Assembly: GCF_000023925.1 (NCBI RefSeq) | Contig: NC_013169.1 | Location: 992,001 to 1,056,000 of the forward strand | Source of the DNA: Kytococcus sedentarius DSM 20547 | GTDB lineage: Bacteria > Actinomycetota > Actinomycetes > Actinomycetales > Dermatophilaceae | Direction: 5' to 3' | Length of the DNA: 64,000 nucleotides | In this document: positions 1-9,778 of the stretch, piece after piece | Layout: every line of letters starts with the position of its first letter | Position numbering within the stretch: the first letter of the stretch is position 1 | Program-made: the position numbers and the translations under genes | Notes under the pieces: generated by a model | What the model was told of the DNA's origin: nothing | The model's input: the letters and a program-made list of their open reading frames with translations, nothing else | Database searches by the model: none

Positions 1-1350
1 CGCCGTCATTTCGAGGCCGGTGGTTTCCTGCCGCTGGAGACCCCCGCGTTCGAGCGCACCGACGTGCTGCTCACCAAGTCCGGCGGCGAGACCGAGAAGC
101 AGGTCTACTTCGTCCAGTCAACAGGTGGGCTCGCGAACTACCGCGATGCGGTGCTCGCTGCTGCTGACGGCCAGGGGGGCGAGTCCGCACCCCCGGACGG
201 TGCCGAGGCGCTGCCCGACCTCGCCCTGCGCTTTGACCTCACGGTGCCGATGGCGCGCTTCGTCGCCCAGCACGAGGGGCAGCTGACCTTCCCCTTCCGG
301 CGGTACCAGATGCAGCGCGTCTACCGTGGGGAGCGTCCGCAGCGTGGCCGCTACCGCGAGTTCCTGCAGTGCGACGTGGACATCATCGGCTCCGGCTCGC
401 TGAACGTCCGGCACGATGCGGAGCCGCCGGCCACCATGCACGCGATCTTCCGCGAGCTGGACTTCGGCCCGTTCACGATCCACCTCAACAACCGCCGGTT
501 GCTGCGCGGCTTCTTCCGGAGCCTCGGCATCGCCGACGACGCCCAGCCGGCGGTGCTGCGGGAGGTGGACAAGATCGACAAGCGCGGTCTGGACTGGCTG
601 CGCGAGGAGCTCACCGGGGAGCGCTTCGGCCTGCCCGCCGATGCCGTGGAGGCCCTCGCCGAGTTCGTGGGACGCCGCACCACCTCCCACGCCGACGCGA
701 TGGAGGCTCTGGCCGGGCTGGAGGGCCGGGACGCAGAGCTCGATGCCGGCGTGGCCGAGCTCCGTGAGGTGCTCGAGATGTTGCGGCACCTGGGCGTGCC
801 GGAGAGCGACTACTGCGTCAACTTCGCCATAGCCCGCGGGCTCGACTACTACACCGGCACCGTCTACGAGACCTTCCTGGACGAGCACCCCGAGCTCGGG
901 TCGATCTGCTCCGGCGGGCGGTACGAGAACCTCGCCGGGCAGTACACGAAGTCCTCCCTGCCCGGGGTGGGCATGTCCATCGGCCTCTCGCGCCTGTTCT
1001 GGCAGCTCATGGAGAACGGCCTGGTGGACGACGAGCCGTCGACCGTGCAGGTGCTCATCCCGTTGCTGGACGAGGCGCTGCTGCCCGAGGCGCTGGGGCT
1101 GGCGGCCGAGCTGCGCTCGGCCGGGCTGGCCGTGGAGAACGTGCTGGAGCCGGCCAAGCTGGCCAAGCAGTTCAAGCATGCCGACCGGGCCGGCATCCGC
1201 TTCGTCGCGGTCCTGGGCGCCCAGGAGGTCGAGAAGGGCGTGGTGACCGTGAAGGACCTCGCGCGCAGCGACCAGTTCGCGGTGGAGCGGGGTGAGCTGG
1301 CCCGCGCCCTGCGGGTGGAGCTGGCCCAGCCGGAGCTCCCCGGCGCCTGA
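1..1350 (+). CDS. hisS: Histidine--tRNA ligase, 5'-truncated by window edge
   Basis: Class II aminoacyl-tRNA synthetase that charges tRNA-His. The frame is open from base 1, so the N-terminus (about 30 residues) lies outside the window. Visible family signatures are the motif 2 region [20 protein letters not shown] (near 291-350), the HisRS-specific [13 protein letters not shown] (near 832-870), [14 protein letters not shown] (near 898-940) and the motif 3 segment [11 protein letters not shown] (near 964-996). An anticodon-binding domain fills the C-terminal 100 residues. The gene ends 20 nt after the last recognisable helix and is followed by a strong hairpin shared with the convergent catalase gene. 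It is an ordinary, intact housekeeping gene apart from the edge truncation. Its proximity to the his operon looks incidental, because the catalase gene lies between them on the other strand. Confidence 0.96.
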   Translation, partial: RRHFEAGGFLPLETPAFERTDVLLTKSGGETEKQVYFVQSTGGLANYRDAVLAAADGQGGESAPPDGAEALPDLALRFDLTVPMARFVAQHEGQLTFPFRRYQMQRVYRGERPQRGRYREFLQCDVDIIGSGSLNVRHDAEPPATMHAIFRELDFGPFTIHLNNRRLLRGFFRSLGIADDAQPAVLREVDKIDKRGLDWLREELTGERFGLPADAVEALAEFVGRRTTSHADAMEALAGLEGRDAELDAGVAELREVLEMLRHLGVPESDYCVNFAIARGLDYYTGTVYETFLDEHPELGSICSGGRYENLAGQYTKSSLPGVGMSIGLSRLFWQLMENGLVDDEPSTVQVLIPLLDEALLPEALGLAAELRSAGLAVENVLEPAKLAKQFKHADRAGIRFVAVLGAQEVEKGVVTVKDLARSDQFAVERGELARALRVELAQPELPGA

Positions 1351-1413
1351 TCCGCCCGCGCCGGCCGAGTCCGGCGCGGGCCCCGCGTGGCCGCCGGCCC
1401 GGAGGCCCCGCCC

Positions 1414-1454
1414 ACGATGAGGGGGCCCACCACACGGGTGGGCCCCCTCATCGT
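1414..1454. terminator. Bidirectional hairpin terminator between hisS and catalase
   Basis: Perfect 17-bp inverted repeat, 1414-1430 paired with 1438-1454 (extendable by one pair), around a short ACACG loop. It lies between the convergent stops of hisS (1350) and catalase (1476). No clear U tract follows, which is common for GC-rich actinobacterial terminators. Confidence 0.8.
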
Positions 1455-1475
1455 CACCGGCTGCGTGGCGGCGGG

Positions 1476-3083
1476 TCAGCCCCGGCGCGTGCCGTCGGCG
1501 TCCGTGGTGCCCCGGGCAGCGTCGTCCTTCGCGTCCTCGGGCTGGCCGCCGGGGTTGTCCTCCGCCTGGCCGGCACGCACCGCCTGCTCGATGCGGGCGC
1601 CCGTCTCGGCGTCGACGGCCTTCCAGTAGTCGAAGGCGCGCTCCAGCACCTCGCCGGTCACACCGCCGAGCAGGTGGCCGGCCACGGTGTCGACGAAGCG
1701 GTCGCGCTGGGCGTCGTCGAACACCTCGCGCACCAGGGTGCCGGGCTGGGAGAAGTTGTCGTCCTCGTCGCTGCGCACCGTCTGCGCACGGCGGACCAGG
1801 TCGCCGGAGACCGGGTAGGAGTCCTCGGCCGGGCCGGTGCCGTCGGAGTAGGACGTGCCCTGTGTGTTGGCGGCGTACACGGCCGCGTCGCCCGCGTGGT
1901 CGTAGGCCATCGGGCCGTCGTAGGTGTAGCTGTGGCCCTCTACCCGGTGCTTGTTGACCGGGAGCTGCAGGTAGTTGGGGCCGATGCGGTGGCGGTGGGT
2001 GTCCGCGTAGGAGAAGACCCGACCCAGCAGCATCGTGTCCGGGGAGAGGCCGATGCCGGGCACGGTCGCCGAGGGCTCGAACGCGGCCTGCTCGATCTGG
2101 GCGAAGTGGTTGTCCGGGTTGCGGTCCAGGGTCATCACGCCCACCTCGTGCAGCGGGTAGTCCGCGTGCGAGACGGTCTTGGTGACGTCGAAGATGTTGG
2201 TCTTGTAGGAGAAGCCCTCCTCGAAGGGGATCACCTGCACCGAGAGGGTCCACCGGGGGTGGTCGCCCTTCTCGATCGACTCGAACAGGTCCCGGCGGTG
2301 GAAGTCCGCGTCCTCACCGGCGATCCGTGTGGCCTCGTCGCCGGACAGCCCCTCCACGCCCTGCTGGGAGTGGAAGTGGTACTTCACCCAGAACCTCTCA
2401 CCGCTGGCGTTCACCCACATGTAGGTGTGCGAGCCGTAGCCGTTCATGTGGCGGTAGGTCCGGGGGATGCCGCGGTCACCCATCAGGTAGGTCACCTGGT
2501 GGGCGGACTCGGGGTTGAGCGTCCAGAAGTCCCACTGCATGTGGTTGTCGCGCAGGCCGTTGGCGCCGCGGCGCTTCTGGGAGCGGATGAAGTGGGGGAA
2601 CTTCATGGCGTCGCGGATGAAGAAGATGGGGGTGTTGTTGCCCACGAGGTCGTAGTTGCCCTGCGTGGTGTAGAACTTCAGCGCGAAGCCGCGGGGGTCG
2701 CGCCAGGTGTCGGGCGAGCCCATCTCACCGGCCACGGTGGAGAAGCGGGCCAGCATGTCCGTCTTCGTGCCGGGCTGGAACACGGCGGCCTTCGTCCACT
2801 GGCTGACGTCGGCCGTGACCTCGAAGGTGCCGAATGCGCCGGAGCCCTTGGCGTGCACCACTCGCTCCGGGACGCGCTCCCGGTCGAAGTGCGCCATCTG
2901 GTTCACGAAGTGCGCATCGTGCAGGACGATCGGGCCGTCGGCACCGGCGCGCAGGGACTGGCGGTCGGAGGGGGCCGGCGCCCCGGTGTCGGTGAGGGAC
3001 CCGGAGGTGTCCGCACCGGTCGGACGCGGGTCTTGGGCGTCGGCAGGGTCGCCGGGGGCGGGTGACTTCTCGTAGGTGCTCAT
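1476..3083 (-). CDS. Monofunctional haem catalase (KatA/KatE-type, small subunit)
   Basis: Decomposes hydrogen peroxide in the cytoplasm; 535 residues. After a low-complexity N-terminal 50 residues the catalase core follows. It contains the distal-side His in [12 protein letters not shown], the distal Asn in [15 protein letters not shown], and the proximal haem-ligand Tyr in [15 protein letters not shown]. The length matches small-subunit clade 3 catalases rather than the 700+ residue large type. I place the start at ATG 3083 (MSTYEK). A GTG at 3098 would add five residues, but neither start has an ideal ribosome site. The gene is divergent from the TrpR-like gene at 3268, across an AT-richer stretch with overlapping -10-like boxes. 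It converges on hisS at a shared terminator. Confidence 0.93.
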   Translation of the reverse strand: MSTYEKSPAPGDPADAQDPRPTGADTSGSLTDTGAPAPSDRQSLRAGADGPIVLHDAHFVNQMAHFDRERVPERVVHAKGSGAFGTFEVTADVSQWTKAAVFQPGTKTDMLARFSTVAGEMGSPDTWRDPRGFALKFYTTQGNYDLVGNNTPIFFIRDAMKFPHFIRSQKRRGANGLRDNHMQWDFWTLNPESAHQVTYLMGDRGIPRTYRHMNGYGSHTYMWVNASGERFWVKYHFHSQQGVEGLSGDEATRIAGEDADFHRRDLFESIEKGDHPRWTLSVQVIPFEEGFSYKTNIFDVTKTVSHADYPLHEVGVMTLDRNPDNHFAQIEQAAFEPSATVPGIGLSPDTMLLGRVFSYADTHRHRIGPNYLQLPVNKHRVEGHSYTYDGPMAYDHAGDAAVYAANTQGTSYSDGTGPAEDSYPVSGDLVRRAQTVRSDEDDNFSQPGTLVREVFDDAQRDRFVDTVAGHLLGGVTGEVLERAFDYWKAVDAETGARIEQAVRAGQAEDNPGGQPEDAKDDAARGTTDADGTRRG

Positions 3084-3194
3084 ACTCCATGGTCCCACTC
3101 GATGGGGTGGACGTCACTCCTGCTTCCCGGGGCGGTTGGGCAGGCCCCGCAGGATGTGTCGCGCGCCACGCGGCTGGGCGCCACCCCACCGGCC

Positions 3195-3220
3195 GTGTTA
3201 GCGTAATAGCGCATTGACAC
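3195..3220. promoter_or_regulatory. Candidate divergent promoter/operator between catalase and TrpR-like gene
   Basis: This is the only AT-rich patch in the divergent gap. It carries an imperfect dyad with GTGT..GCG on the left (from 3195) and CGC..ACAC on the right (to 3220). Overlapping TANNNT boxes face both ways: TAGCGT 3199-3204 on the plus strand and TACGCT 3205-3200 on the minus strand. A dyad at this place could be an autoregulatory operator for the TrpR-like protein. That is inference. Confidence 0.35.
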
Positions 3221-3267
3221 AGCCGGATGCCCGTGCCCCGGCTGATCGCCCCCAGAGAGGAGTCGCC

Positions 3268-3591
3268 GTGAAGCGTCGAGATGCCGCCCAGCCGCGGTCG
3301 ACGATCGCGCAGCAGCGCGAGCTGGCGCGCGTGCTGGCCTCGATGGGGGAGGCCGACGAGATCGAGGCACTGCTGACCGATCTGTGCACCCCGGCCGAGC
3401 GGGAGGCCCTCACCGACCGGTGGGCCGTCGTCCCGCTGCTGGCCGAGGGCATGAGCTACCGCGCGATCCACGAGGCCACCGGAGTCTCGGTGACCACCGT
3501 GGGCCGCGTGGCCCGCTGCGTCGAGGACGGCGCCGGCGGTTACCGGGCGGCCCTGCGACATCGCGACACGCTCGAGCCCGCCGACGGCTGA
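3268..3591 (+). CDS. TrpR-superfamily DNA-binding protein (YerC/YecD type), presumed his operon regulator
   Basis: Small helical protein of 107 residues. The segment CTPAEREALTDRW followed by the helix-turn-helix MSYRAIHEATGVSVTTVGR matches the TrpR/YerC family pattern (in TrpR, LTPDEREAL then a recognition helix). The start is GTG 3268, with a GAGAGGAG ribosome site just upstream. An upstream in-frame ATG at 3214 lacks one. It sits 135 nt ahead of hisG in the same direction, and the gap shows no leader peptide with histidine codon runs and no T-box. Family knowledge: YerC-type proteins have been linked to histidine gene control by comparative genomics in Gram-positives, and from memory related genes precede hisG in Xanthomonadales. 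It probably senses histidine or a related ligand and represses the operon. The ligand and operator are not visible. Confidence 0.75.
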   Translation: MKRRDAAQPRSTIAQQRELARVLASMGEADEIEALLTDLCTPAEREALTDRWAVVPLLAEGMSYRAIHEATGVSVTTVGRVARCVEDGAGGYRAALRHRDTLEPADG

Positions 3592-3726
3592 GCCCCGCCG
3601 CGCTGCCCGCTGCACCGGTGGCGCTGTACCGGCGACGCCGGCCGGCAGCGCCCTCCACCCACCGGCCGGCCCCCCATCCGACCTCCACCACACCCGACGG
3701 CCCACCTGCGTGGGCGAGGAGTCCTC

Positions 3727-4644
3727 GTGCCCCCCATCGATCCCCAGCGCGACCGCCTGCGCGTCGCCATCCAGAAGTCCGGCCGTCTCGGCGACCCCGC
3801 CCGTGACCTGCTCGCGGCCTGTGGCCTCACCTGGCGCGAGAGCCGCGACCGCCTGTTCTGCTTCGGGGAGGGACTGCCGGTCGACCTGCTGCTCGTGCGC
3901 GACGACGACATACCCGGCCTGCTCGCCGACGGGGTGGCGGACCTGGGCATCCTCGGGCGCAACGTGCTGGCCGAGACCCAGCTGGCGCCGGGCGCCGCAG
4001 CGCTGGAGGAGGTGCGCCAGCTCGGTTTCGGGGCATGCACGCTGGACGTGGCCGTGCCGCAGGACTGGACCTGGACCGGGCCCGAGCAGCTCGAGGGGCT
4101 GCGCGTGGCCACCAGCTACCCGGAGCTCACCCGTGACTGGATGGAGCGCCAGGGCGTCGCGGCCGACGTGGTCACCCTGAGCGGCTCGGTGGAGATCGCC
4201 CCGAGCCTCGGGCAGGCCGATGTGGTGTGCGACCTCGTCTCCTCCGGCGCCACGCTGCGGGCCAACGCCCTGAAGCCGGTGGTGACGATCCTGCAGACCG
4301 AGGCTGTGCTGGCCGCCCGGTCGACTCCCCTGGAGGGGGAGCGCGCCGCGCTCGCGGACGTCCTGCTGCGCCGTCTGGACGGGGTGCGCCGGGTGGCCGA
4401 CAGCAAGGTGCTGGTGGCGCGGGCGCCCGCGGACCGGCTGGCCCAGGTAGTCGCCCTGCTGCCTGACGCGGAGGAGCCCACCGTGACCCCCACCGTCGAC
4501 CCGAGCGACCCCACCGCCGACTCCGGCACCTACGCGCTGCAGGCCCTGGTGCACGGGGAGGTGACCTGGTCCCTGCTGGAGGAGGTCAAGCAGGCCGGCG
4601 CCCGCGGCGTCATGGTGCTGCCGGTCGAGGGGATGCTGGTCTGA
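3727..4644 (+). CDS. hisG: ATP phosphoribosyltransferase (HisG, long regulatory form)
   Basis: First enzyme of histidine synthesis: condenses ATP with PRPP. It has 305 residues, matching the E. coli-type long HisG with a C-terminal ACT-like regulatory domain (last 80 residues) for histidine feedback. Segments AIQKSGRL, VRDDDIPGLLADGVADLGI and ATSYPELTRDWMERQGV align closely, from memory, with gammaproteobacterial HisG. The signature GSVEIAPSLGQADVVCDLVS is also present. The start is GTG 3727, with GAGGAG 6 nt upstream. The stop overlaps the hisD ATG by one base. It opens an operon of eight overlapping genes. The proteobacterial character of the sequence is discussed as a finding. Confidence 0.95.
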   Translation: MPPIDPQRDRLRVAIQKSGRLGDPARDLLAACGLTWRESRDRLFCFGEGLPVDLLLVRDDDIPGLLADGVADLGILGRNVLAETQLAPGAAALEEVRQLGFGACTLDVAVPQDWTWTGPEQLEGLRVATSYPELTRDWMERQGVAADVVTLSGSVEIAPSLGQADVVCDLVSSGATLRANALKPVVTILQTEAVLAARSTPLEGERAALADVLLRRLDGVRRVADSKVLVARAPADRLAQVVALLPDAEEPTVTPTVDPSDPTADSGTYALQALVHGEVTWSLLEEVKQAGARGVMVLPVEGMLV

Positions 4645-5963
4645 TGCGCGTCCTGGACTGGAACGCCCTCGACGACTCCGAGCGCACCGCCGCCCTGGAG
4701 CGCCCCGCCCAGGCGGTGGGGGAGCAGGTCACCGCGGCCGTGGCCGAGGTCCTCGACGCCGTCCGGGCCCGGGGAGCCGACGCCGTGGTCGGGTACACCG
4801 AGCGCTTCGACGGGGTGGGCCGGGAACACCTGCTGCTCAGCGAGGCCGAGATCGACCGCGCGGTGGAGCAGGTGCCCGATGCGGTGCGCGCCGCCATCGC
4901 GCAGGCCGCCGCCACCCTGCGCACCTTCCACGCGCCCGGTGCGCTGAGCCCGTTCGCGGTGGACACCGCGCCCGGCATGCGCTGTGAGCGCATCGTCCGT
5001 CCGGTGCGCACCGTGGGGCTGTACGTGCCGGCGGGTTCCGCGCCGCTGCCCTCGACCGCGCTGATGCTGGGCGTCCCCGCCGTGCTCGCGGGCTGCCCGG
5101 AGGTGGTGGTGTGCACGCCCCCGACCGCGCAGGGCACCGCCGACCCGAGCGTCGTGGCGGCCTGTGTGGAGGTGGGCATCCGCCGCATCGCCGTGGTGGG
5201 TGGTGCGCAGGCGGTGGGCGCGATGGCCTTCGGTGCAGGGCCGATCCCGCGCTGCGACAAGATCTTTGGCCCCGGCAACTCGTTCGTCACCGAGGCCAAG
5301 CGGCAGGTGGCCGGGATGCAGGGTGGGCCGGGCATCGACCTGCCGGCCGGCCCCAGCGAGCAGCTCGTCATCGCCGATGCGGGGGCGAACCCCGTGTGGG
5401 TCGCCGCCGACCTGCTGAGCCAGGCCGAGCACGGCCCGGACTCGCAGGTGGTCTGCGTGAGCGACGACCGCGATCTGCTGGAGCAGGTGGCCGCCGAGGT
5501 GGAGCGACAGGCCGCGGAGCTGCCCCGGGCGCAGATCGTGGCCGGTGCGCTCACCGCATCGAGGCTGGTGCTGGTCGACGACCTGGACCAGGCGGTGGCG
5601 GTGAGCAACGCCTACGCGCCGGAGCACCTGATCCTGGCCGTGCGCGCACCCCGGGAGTTGCTGGCCGGCATCACGGCGGCGGGCTCGATCTTCCTGGGCG
5701 ACCACACGCCGGAGTCGCTCGGCGACTACTGCTCGGGCACCAACCACGTGCTGCCCACCAGCGGTGCCGCGCGGTACACCGGCGGGGTGAACCTGGCCAG
5801 CTTCCAGCTCTCCATCACCGTGCAGGAGGCGAGTCCCCGGGCGCTGGCGCAGCTCGGGGCCACGGCCGTCACCCTGGCCCGTGCCGAGGGGCTCGAGGCC
5901 CACGCCCGCGCCGTGACGCGACGGGTCGACGCCTCCGAGGCCGCCGCAGGAGGTGCCCGGTGA
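4644..5963 (+). CDS. hisD: Histidinol dehydrogenase
   Basis: Catalyses the last two NAD-dependent oxidations, L-histidinol to histidine; 439 residues. The family hallmarks KIFGPGNSFVTEAKRQV, DLPAGPSEQLVIAD and LSQAEHGPDSQV are present, the latter including the Zn-binding and catalytic Gln/His residues. SGTNHVLPTSGAARYTGG follows near the C-terminus. The protein begins with an aspartate-tryptophan-asparagine motif, as in E. coli HisD. ATG 4644 overlaps the hisG stop by one base, and its 3' end overlaps hisC by four bases, implying translational coupling. Confidence 0.96.
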   Translation: MRVLDWNALDDSERTAALERPAQAVGEQVTAAVAEVLDAVRARGADAVVGYTERFDGVGREHLLLSEAEIDRAVEQVPDAVRAAIAQAAATLRTFHAPGALSPFAVDTAPGMRCERIVRPVRTVGLYVPAGSAPLPSTALMLGVPAVLAGCPEVVVCTPPTAQGTADPSVVAACVEVGIRRIAVVGGAQAVGAMAFGAGPIPRCDKIFGPGNSFVTEAKRQVAGMQGGPGIDLPAGPSEQLVIADAGANPVWVAADLLSQAEHGPDSQVVCVSDDRDLLEQVAAEVERQAAELPRAQIVAGALTASRLVLVDDLDQAVAVSNAYAPEHLILAVRAPRELLAGITAAGSIFLGDHTPESLGDYCSGTNHVLPTSGAARYTGGVNLASFQLSITVQEASPRALAQLGATAVTLARAEGLEAHARAVTRRVDASEAAAGGAR

Positions 5964-7168
5964 CCGCCGTGGACTCCGGCGCCGTGCTGCCCGCCCCCTA
6001 CCTCCGGGAGGACCTCGCGGACTTCGCGGGCTACTCCAGCGCACGCACCAGCGGCCCGGCGCCCGATGGCGCCGGCGACTGGGCCTGGCTCAATGCGAAC
6101 GAGGCCGCGGCGGCCAACCAGGGGGACCCGACGGGTGCCTCGCGCCGCTACCCGGACCCGCAGCCCGGGCGCCTGCGTGCTCGACTGGCCGGGACCTGGG
6201 GTGTGCGTCCTGAGGAGCTGCTCGTGGTGAGGGGCAGCGACGAGGGCATCGACGTGCTCGTGCGGGGCTGCACTGCCCCGGGCGAGGGGGCGATCGTCGT
6301 GGCTCCGCCGACCTTCGGCATGTACGCCGTGAGCGCGCGCCTGCACGGCGTGGCCGTGGCCGAGTCGCCGCAGCTGCTGGTGGCGGCCGACCGCGACCGG
6401 TTCGAGCTGGACGCCGGTGCGGTCCGCGAGGCCGTGGCCACCACCGGGGCCGGGCTGGTCTTCGTGGCCTCCCCGGGCAACCCCACGGGCACCACCGTGC
6501 CGGCGGCGGAGCTCGCGGCCCTGGCCGCCGACCTGCGGGGCCGCGCCCTGCTCGTGGTCGACGAGGCCTACGGCGACTTCAGCGACCAGCCCTCGGCGAC
6601 CGCGTTGCTCGCTGCGCACGAGAACGTGGTGGTGCTGCGCACCCTGAGCAAGGCGCACGGTCTGGCCGGTGCCCGCATCGGCGCCGTCATCGCGCAACCC
6701 GAGCTGGTGGCCGCGCTCGGCCGGGTGCAGGCGCCCTACCCGCTGGCCGTCCCCGCCATCGAGCTGGCACTGGCGGCCACCGAGCCGGACGCGCTGGCGG
6801 CCACCACCGAGCGGGTGTGGCGCACCGTGGCCGAGCGCGAGCGCGTGGCGTCCACGTTGTCCGATGCGGTGCGCGCCGGCCGCGCGGGCAGCATCCGTTG
6901 CGTCATGGCGGGGGAGGCGAACTTCGTCACCGTCCGCGCCGACGACCCGGCCGCGGTGATGGACGCGCTGGCGGGGTCGGGCGTCGTGGCCCGCAGCCTC
7001 GCCGGCCACCCGGCGCTGTCCGACGGGGTGCGCATCACCGTCGGGCAGGAGCACGAGAACGACCGGGTGCTGGCGGCCCTCACCGGCGCGCCGGCGCCCG
7101 CGACCCAGACCCCCGCGACCCAGGCCACCCAGACCACAGCCACCCAGACCACCCAGGAGACACCGTGA
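5960..7168 (+). CDS. hisC: Histidinol-phosphate aminotransferase
   Basis: PLP-dependent transamination of imidazole-acetol phosphate to histidinol phosphate; 402 residues. Visible are [46 protein letters not shown] and [10 protein letters not shown], the last holding the PLP lysine. QAPYPLAVP also follows the gammaproteobacterial pattern. GTG 5960 overlaps the hisD stop in a GTGA junction. The last 25 residues form a Thr/Gln/Ala tail (7090-7165) encoded by short degenerate ACCCAGACC-like repeats. That tail is absent from typical HisC and is probably slippage-generated and dispensable. Confidence 0.95.
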   Translation: MTAVDSGAVLPAPYLREDLADFAGYSSARTSGPAPDGAGDWAWLNANEAAAANQGDPTGASRRYPDPQPGRLRARLAGTWGVRPEELLVVRGSDEGIDVLVRGCTAPGEGAIVVAPPTFGMYAVSARLHGVAVAESPQLLVAADRDRFELDAGAVREAVATTGAGLVFVASPGNPTGTTVPAAELAALAADLRGRALLVVDEAYGDFSDQPSATALLAAHENVVVLRTLSKAHGLAGARIGAVIAQPELVAALGRVQAPYPLAVPAIELALAATEPDALAATTERVWRTVAERERVASTLSDAVRAGRAGSIRCVMAGEANFVTVRADDPAAVMDALAGSGVVARSLAGHPALSDGVRITVGQEHENDRVLAALTGAPAPATQTPATQATQTTATQTTQETP

Positions 7169-8247
7169 GCAGCCCGATCCTCTTCGTCGATCGCGACGGC
7201 ACGATCATCACCGAGCCGGCCGACCACCAGGTGGACGCGCTGGACAAGGTCCGCTTCGTCGAGGGCGTCGTCCCCGCGCTGCTGCGCCTGCAGGAGGCCG
7301 GGTGGCGTCTGGTGATGGTCTCCAACCAGGACGGCCTGGGCACCAACGCCTTCCCGCAGGCCGACTTCGACGCCGCCCACGGGTTGGTGATGCAGGTCCT
7401 CGAGAGCCAGGGGGTGCACTTCTCCGAGGTGCTCATCGACCGCTCCCTGCCCGAGGACCACGCGCCCACCCGCAAGCCCGGCATCGGCCTGGTGGTGCAC
7501 CTGCTCAAGGACCGGACCGTGGACTGGGCGCGCTCCGCGGTGGTCGGCGACCGGGAGACCGACGTGCAGTTCGCCGCGGCCCTGGACGTGCCGGCCTACC
7601 AGCTGGCCACCGAGGAGGAGCTGGGTGGGACGTGGACCTGGGCGGACATCGCCCACGACCTGGTGAGTGCGCCCCGGCGGGCCACCGTGGAGCGGAACAC
7701 CTCCGAGACCCGCATCCGGGTGTCGGTGGACCTCGACCGCCCCGCTCCGGCGAAGGTGTCCACCGGGCTGGGCTTCTTCGACCACATGCTCGACCAGCTC
7801 GGCAAGCACGGCGGCTTCGCCCTGGAGGTCGAGACCGCTGGCGACCTGCACATCGACGAGCACCACACGGTGGAGGACACCGGCCTGGCCATCGGGCAGG
7901 CCCTCCGCGAGGCACTGGGTGACAAGCGCGGCATCGGCCGCTACGGCTTCACGCTTCCGATGGACGAGTCGCTCGCCACCGCCGCGATCGACTTCTCCGG
8001 CCGCCCCTACCTCGTGTTCGACTGCACGTTCACCCGCGAGGTCGTCGGGGACCTGCCCACCGAGATGGTCGAGCACTTCTGGCGCTCGCTGTGCGAGGCG
8101 GCCGGCCTCACGCTCAACCTCAGCGTGCAGGCGGAGAACGACCACCACCGCATCGAGGTCGGGTTCAAGGCGGTGGCCCGTGCGCTGCGGCAGGCGATCG
8201 CCCGGTCCGGCGGGAGCGAGCTGCCGAGCACGAAGGGGATGCTGTGA
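7165..8247 (+). CDS. hisB: Bifunctional histidinol-phosphatase / imidazoleglycerol-phosphate dehydratase
   Basis: Fusion of 360 residues. Residues 1-165 are a HAD phosphatase (motif [24 protein letters not shown]). Residues 170-360 are the IGP dehydratase ([47 protein letters not shown]). The closest architecture known to me is E. coli HisB (355 residues). Actinobacteria normally carry a one-domain HisB plus a separate HisN phosphatase. The loop that carries three Cys and one His zinc ligands in E. coli reads [14 protein letters not shown] here (residues 92-105), so the zinc site appears lost while the HAD aspartates remain. GTG 7165 overlaps hisC by four bases. Confidence 0.94.
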   Translation: MSSPILFVDRDGTIITEPADHQVDALDKVRFVEGVVPALLRLQEAGWRLVMVSNQDGLGTNAFPQADFDAAHGLVMQVLESQGVHFSEVLIDRSLPEDHAPTRKPGIGLVVHLLKDRTVDWARSAVVGDRETDVQFAAALDVPAYQLATEEELGGTWTWADIAHDLVSAPRRATVERNTSETRIRVSVDLDRPAPAKVSTGLGFFDHMLDQLGKHGGFALEVETAGDLHIDEHHTVEDTGLAIGQALREALGDKRGIGRYGFTLPMDESLATAAIDFSGRPYLVFDCTFTREVVGDLPTEMVEHFWRSLCEAAGLTLNLSVQAENDHHRIEVGFKAVARALRQAIARSGGSELPSTKGML

Positions 8248-8999
8248 GCCCCGGTGGGCGCACCGCATCACCCGACGTGGTGCTCGTGGACGCGGGCGGG
8301 GCGAACATCGCCTCGGTGCAGTTCGCGTTGGCGCGCCTGGGCATCGACGCGCCCCTCACCTCCGATGCGGGGCGCATCCGCTGCGCCGACCGCGTGATCC
8401 TGCCCGGGGTGGGCGCCGCCGAGGCCGCGATGCGGCGCCTGCGCGAGCTGGGCCTGGTGGAGGTGCTGCGCTCGCTGGAGCAGCCGGTGGCCGGCGTGTG
8501 CCTGGGCATGCAGCTGCTCTACGAGGGCTCCACCGAGGGCGCCGGCGGCCGGGCGGTGGCGCAGGGCACCGGGCCGGTGGAGTGCCTGGGCCTGGTGCCC
8601 GGCGTGGTCACCGAACTGCCCGGGGCACCGGGCGCGCGGGTGCCGCACATGGGCTGGAACGTGCTGGCGCCCGGCCCCGCAGCAGGCGGTGCGGGTGAGC
8701 CTGCGGACGAGGCGACGGCTGGCGGGCCCGGGCCTGCGGAGCTCGCCGACGACCCGGTGGCCGACGTGCTGCGCCGGGCGTGGGCCGGGCCGTCGGAGCC
8801 CCGTGCCTACTTCGTGCACTCGTGGGCGGCACCGGTCACCCACGACACGGTCGCGGTGACGAGCCACGGCCAGCCCTTCACGGCGGTGGTGCGACGTGGC
8901 ACCGTGACGGGCATGCAGTTCCACCCCGAGCGCTCCGGCGACCTCGGGTCCCGACTCCTCGCTGCGTTCTGCGGCGTCACCCCTGGAGGCACAGCATGA
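8244..8999 (+). CDS. hisH: Imidazole glycerol phosphate synthase, glutaminase subunit
   Basis: Class I glutamine amidotransferase that passes ammonia to HisF; 251 residues. The nucleophile Cys sits in [13 protein letters not shown], and the His-Glu pair in [12 protein letters not shown]. The oxyanion strand is represented by [12 protein letters not shown] Gly/Ala/Pro-rich insertion of about 40 residues (around 8680-8770) before AYFVHSW is longer than usual and low in complexity. GTG 8244 lies in a GTGA overlap with hisB, and the 3' end overlaps hisA by four bases. Confidence 0.95.
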   Translation: MSPGGRTASPDVVLVDAGGANIASVQFALARLGIDAPLTSDAGRIRCADRVILPGVGAAEAAMRRLRELGLVEVLRSLEQPVAGVCLGMQLLYEGSTEGAGGRAVAQGTGPVECLGLVPGVVTELPGAPGARVPHMGWNVLAPGPAAGGAGEPADEATAGGPGPAELADDPVADVLRRAWAGPSEPRAYFVHSWAAPVTHDTVAVTSHGQPFTAVVRRGTVTGMQFHPERSGDLGSRLLAAFCGVTPGGTA

Positions 9000-9778
9000 G
9001 CGAGAACACCGACACCGGCGCAACCGCCACCTACACCTGCTACCCGGCGCTCGACATCCGCGGCGGTGAGGTGGTGCGGCTGCGCCAGGGCGACTACGGG
9101 CAGCAGACCACCTACGCCCTGGACCCGGTGGAGCAGGCCACGCGCTACGCCGAGGCCGGGGCCACCTGGCTGCACCTGGTGGACCTCGATGCCGCCCTGG
9201 TGGGTGGGTGGACGCTCGCGGAGCTGGTGCGCCGCATCGTGGACGCGACCGGCCTGCGGGTGCAGGCTGGTGGCGGGGTGCGCTCCGTGGAGGACGTGCA
9301 CGCGATGCTGTCCGCCGGCGCCGAGCGGGCCGTGGTGGGCTCGTTGGCGGTGAACCGCCCGGAGATGGTGGCCGGTTGGCTGCGACAGTTCGGCCCCCAG
9401 GCCATCACGGTGGCCCTGGACGCGCGGCACGGCGGTGCGGAGCACCCCCGCTGGGAGCTGCCCACGAGCGGCTGGACCGAGGACTCGGGGGTGGACATGG
9501 GCCACTTGCTGGCGGACTACTCGGCGGTGGGCCTGCGGCACGTGCTCGCCACCGACATCAGCAAGGACGGCATGATGCAGGGTCCGGGCCTGGGGCTGTA
9601 CGACCACCTGCGGGGGCTGGCGGCGGACGTCGACGTGCAGGCCAGCGGCGGGGTGCGCCACGTCGAGGACGTGCGGGCCGTCCGCGAGCAGGGGTGCGCG
9701 GGCGTGGTGCTCGGGCGTGCACTGCTCGACGGGGAGCTGGAGCTGCGTGACGCGCTGGCCCTGGAGGTGGGCGCGTGA
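8996..9778 (+). CDS. hisA: ProFAR isomerase HisA (dedicated, proteobacterial type)
   Basis: (Beta-alpha)8-barrel isomerase of the fourth step; 260 residues. The N-terminal half carries PALDIRGGEVVRLRQGDYG and VQAGGGVRS. The C-terminal half carries TSGWTEDSGV, ATDISKDGMMQGPGL and QASGGVRHVEDV. These segments resemble E. coli HisA (for example its VRLHQGDYG and VSGW.ENSGV). They do not resemble the actinobacterial PriA, which does both the HisA and TrpF reactions. No trpF is in the window, so tryptophan synthesis must rely on a gene elsewhere, if it exists. ATG 8996 overlaps hisH by four bases. Confidence 0.93.
   Translation: MSENTDTGATATYTCYPALDIRGGEVVRLRQGDYGQQTTYALDPVEQATRYAEAGATWLHLVDLDAALVGGWTLAELVRRIVDATGLRVQAGGGVRSVEDVHAMLSAGAERAVVGSLAVNRPEMVAGWLRQFGPQAITVALDARHGGAEHPRWELPTSGWTEDSGVDMGHLLADYSAVGLRHVLATDISKDGMMQGPGLGLYDHLRGLAADVDVQASGGVRHVEDVRAVREQGCAGVVLGRALLDGELELRDALALEVGA

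Noticed and set aside
1674-3065. 463-codon plus-strand frame opposite catalase
   Set aside because: Valine/glycine-rich antisense of a well-conserved catalase.
3083-3098. GTG 3098 as catalase start
   Set aside because: It has no ribosome site, and the five extra residues are not conserved in the family as I recall it; ATG 3083 is preferred with moderate confidence.
3214-3219. TTGACA as a -35 box for the TrpR-like gene
   Set aside because: No -10-like hexamer at 16-18 bases downstream, where the sequence is GC-rich. The TANNNT boxes just upstream are better candidates.
3592-3726. Histidine attenuator or leader peptide, or T-box, before hisG
   Set aside because: No run of His codons, no T-box sequence, and no convincing alternative hairpins in the 135-base gap.
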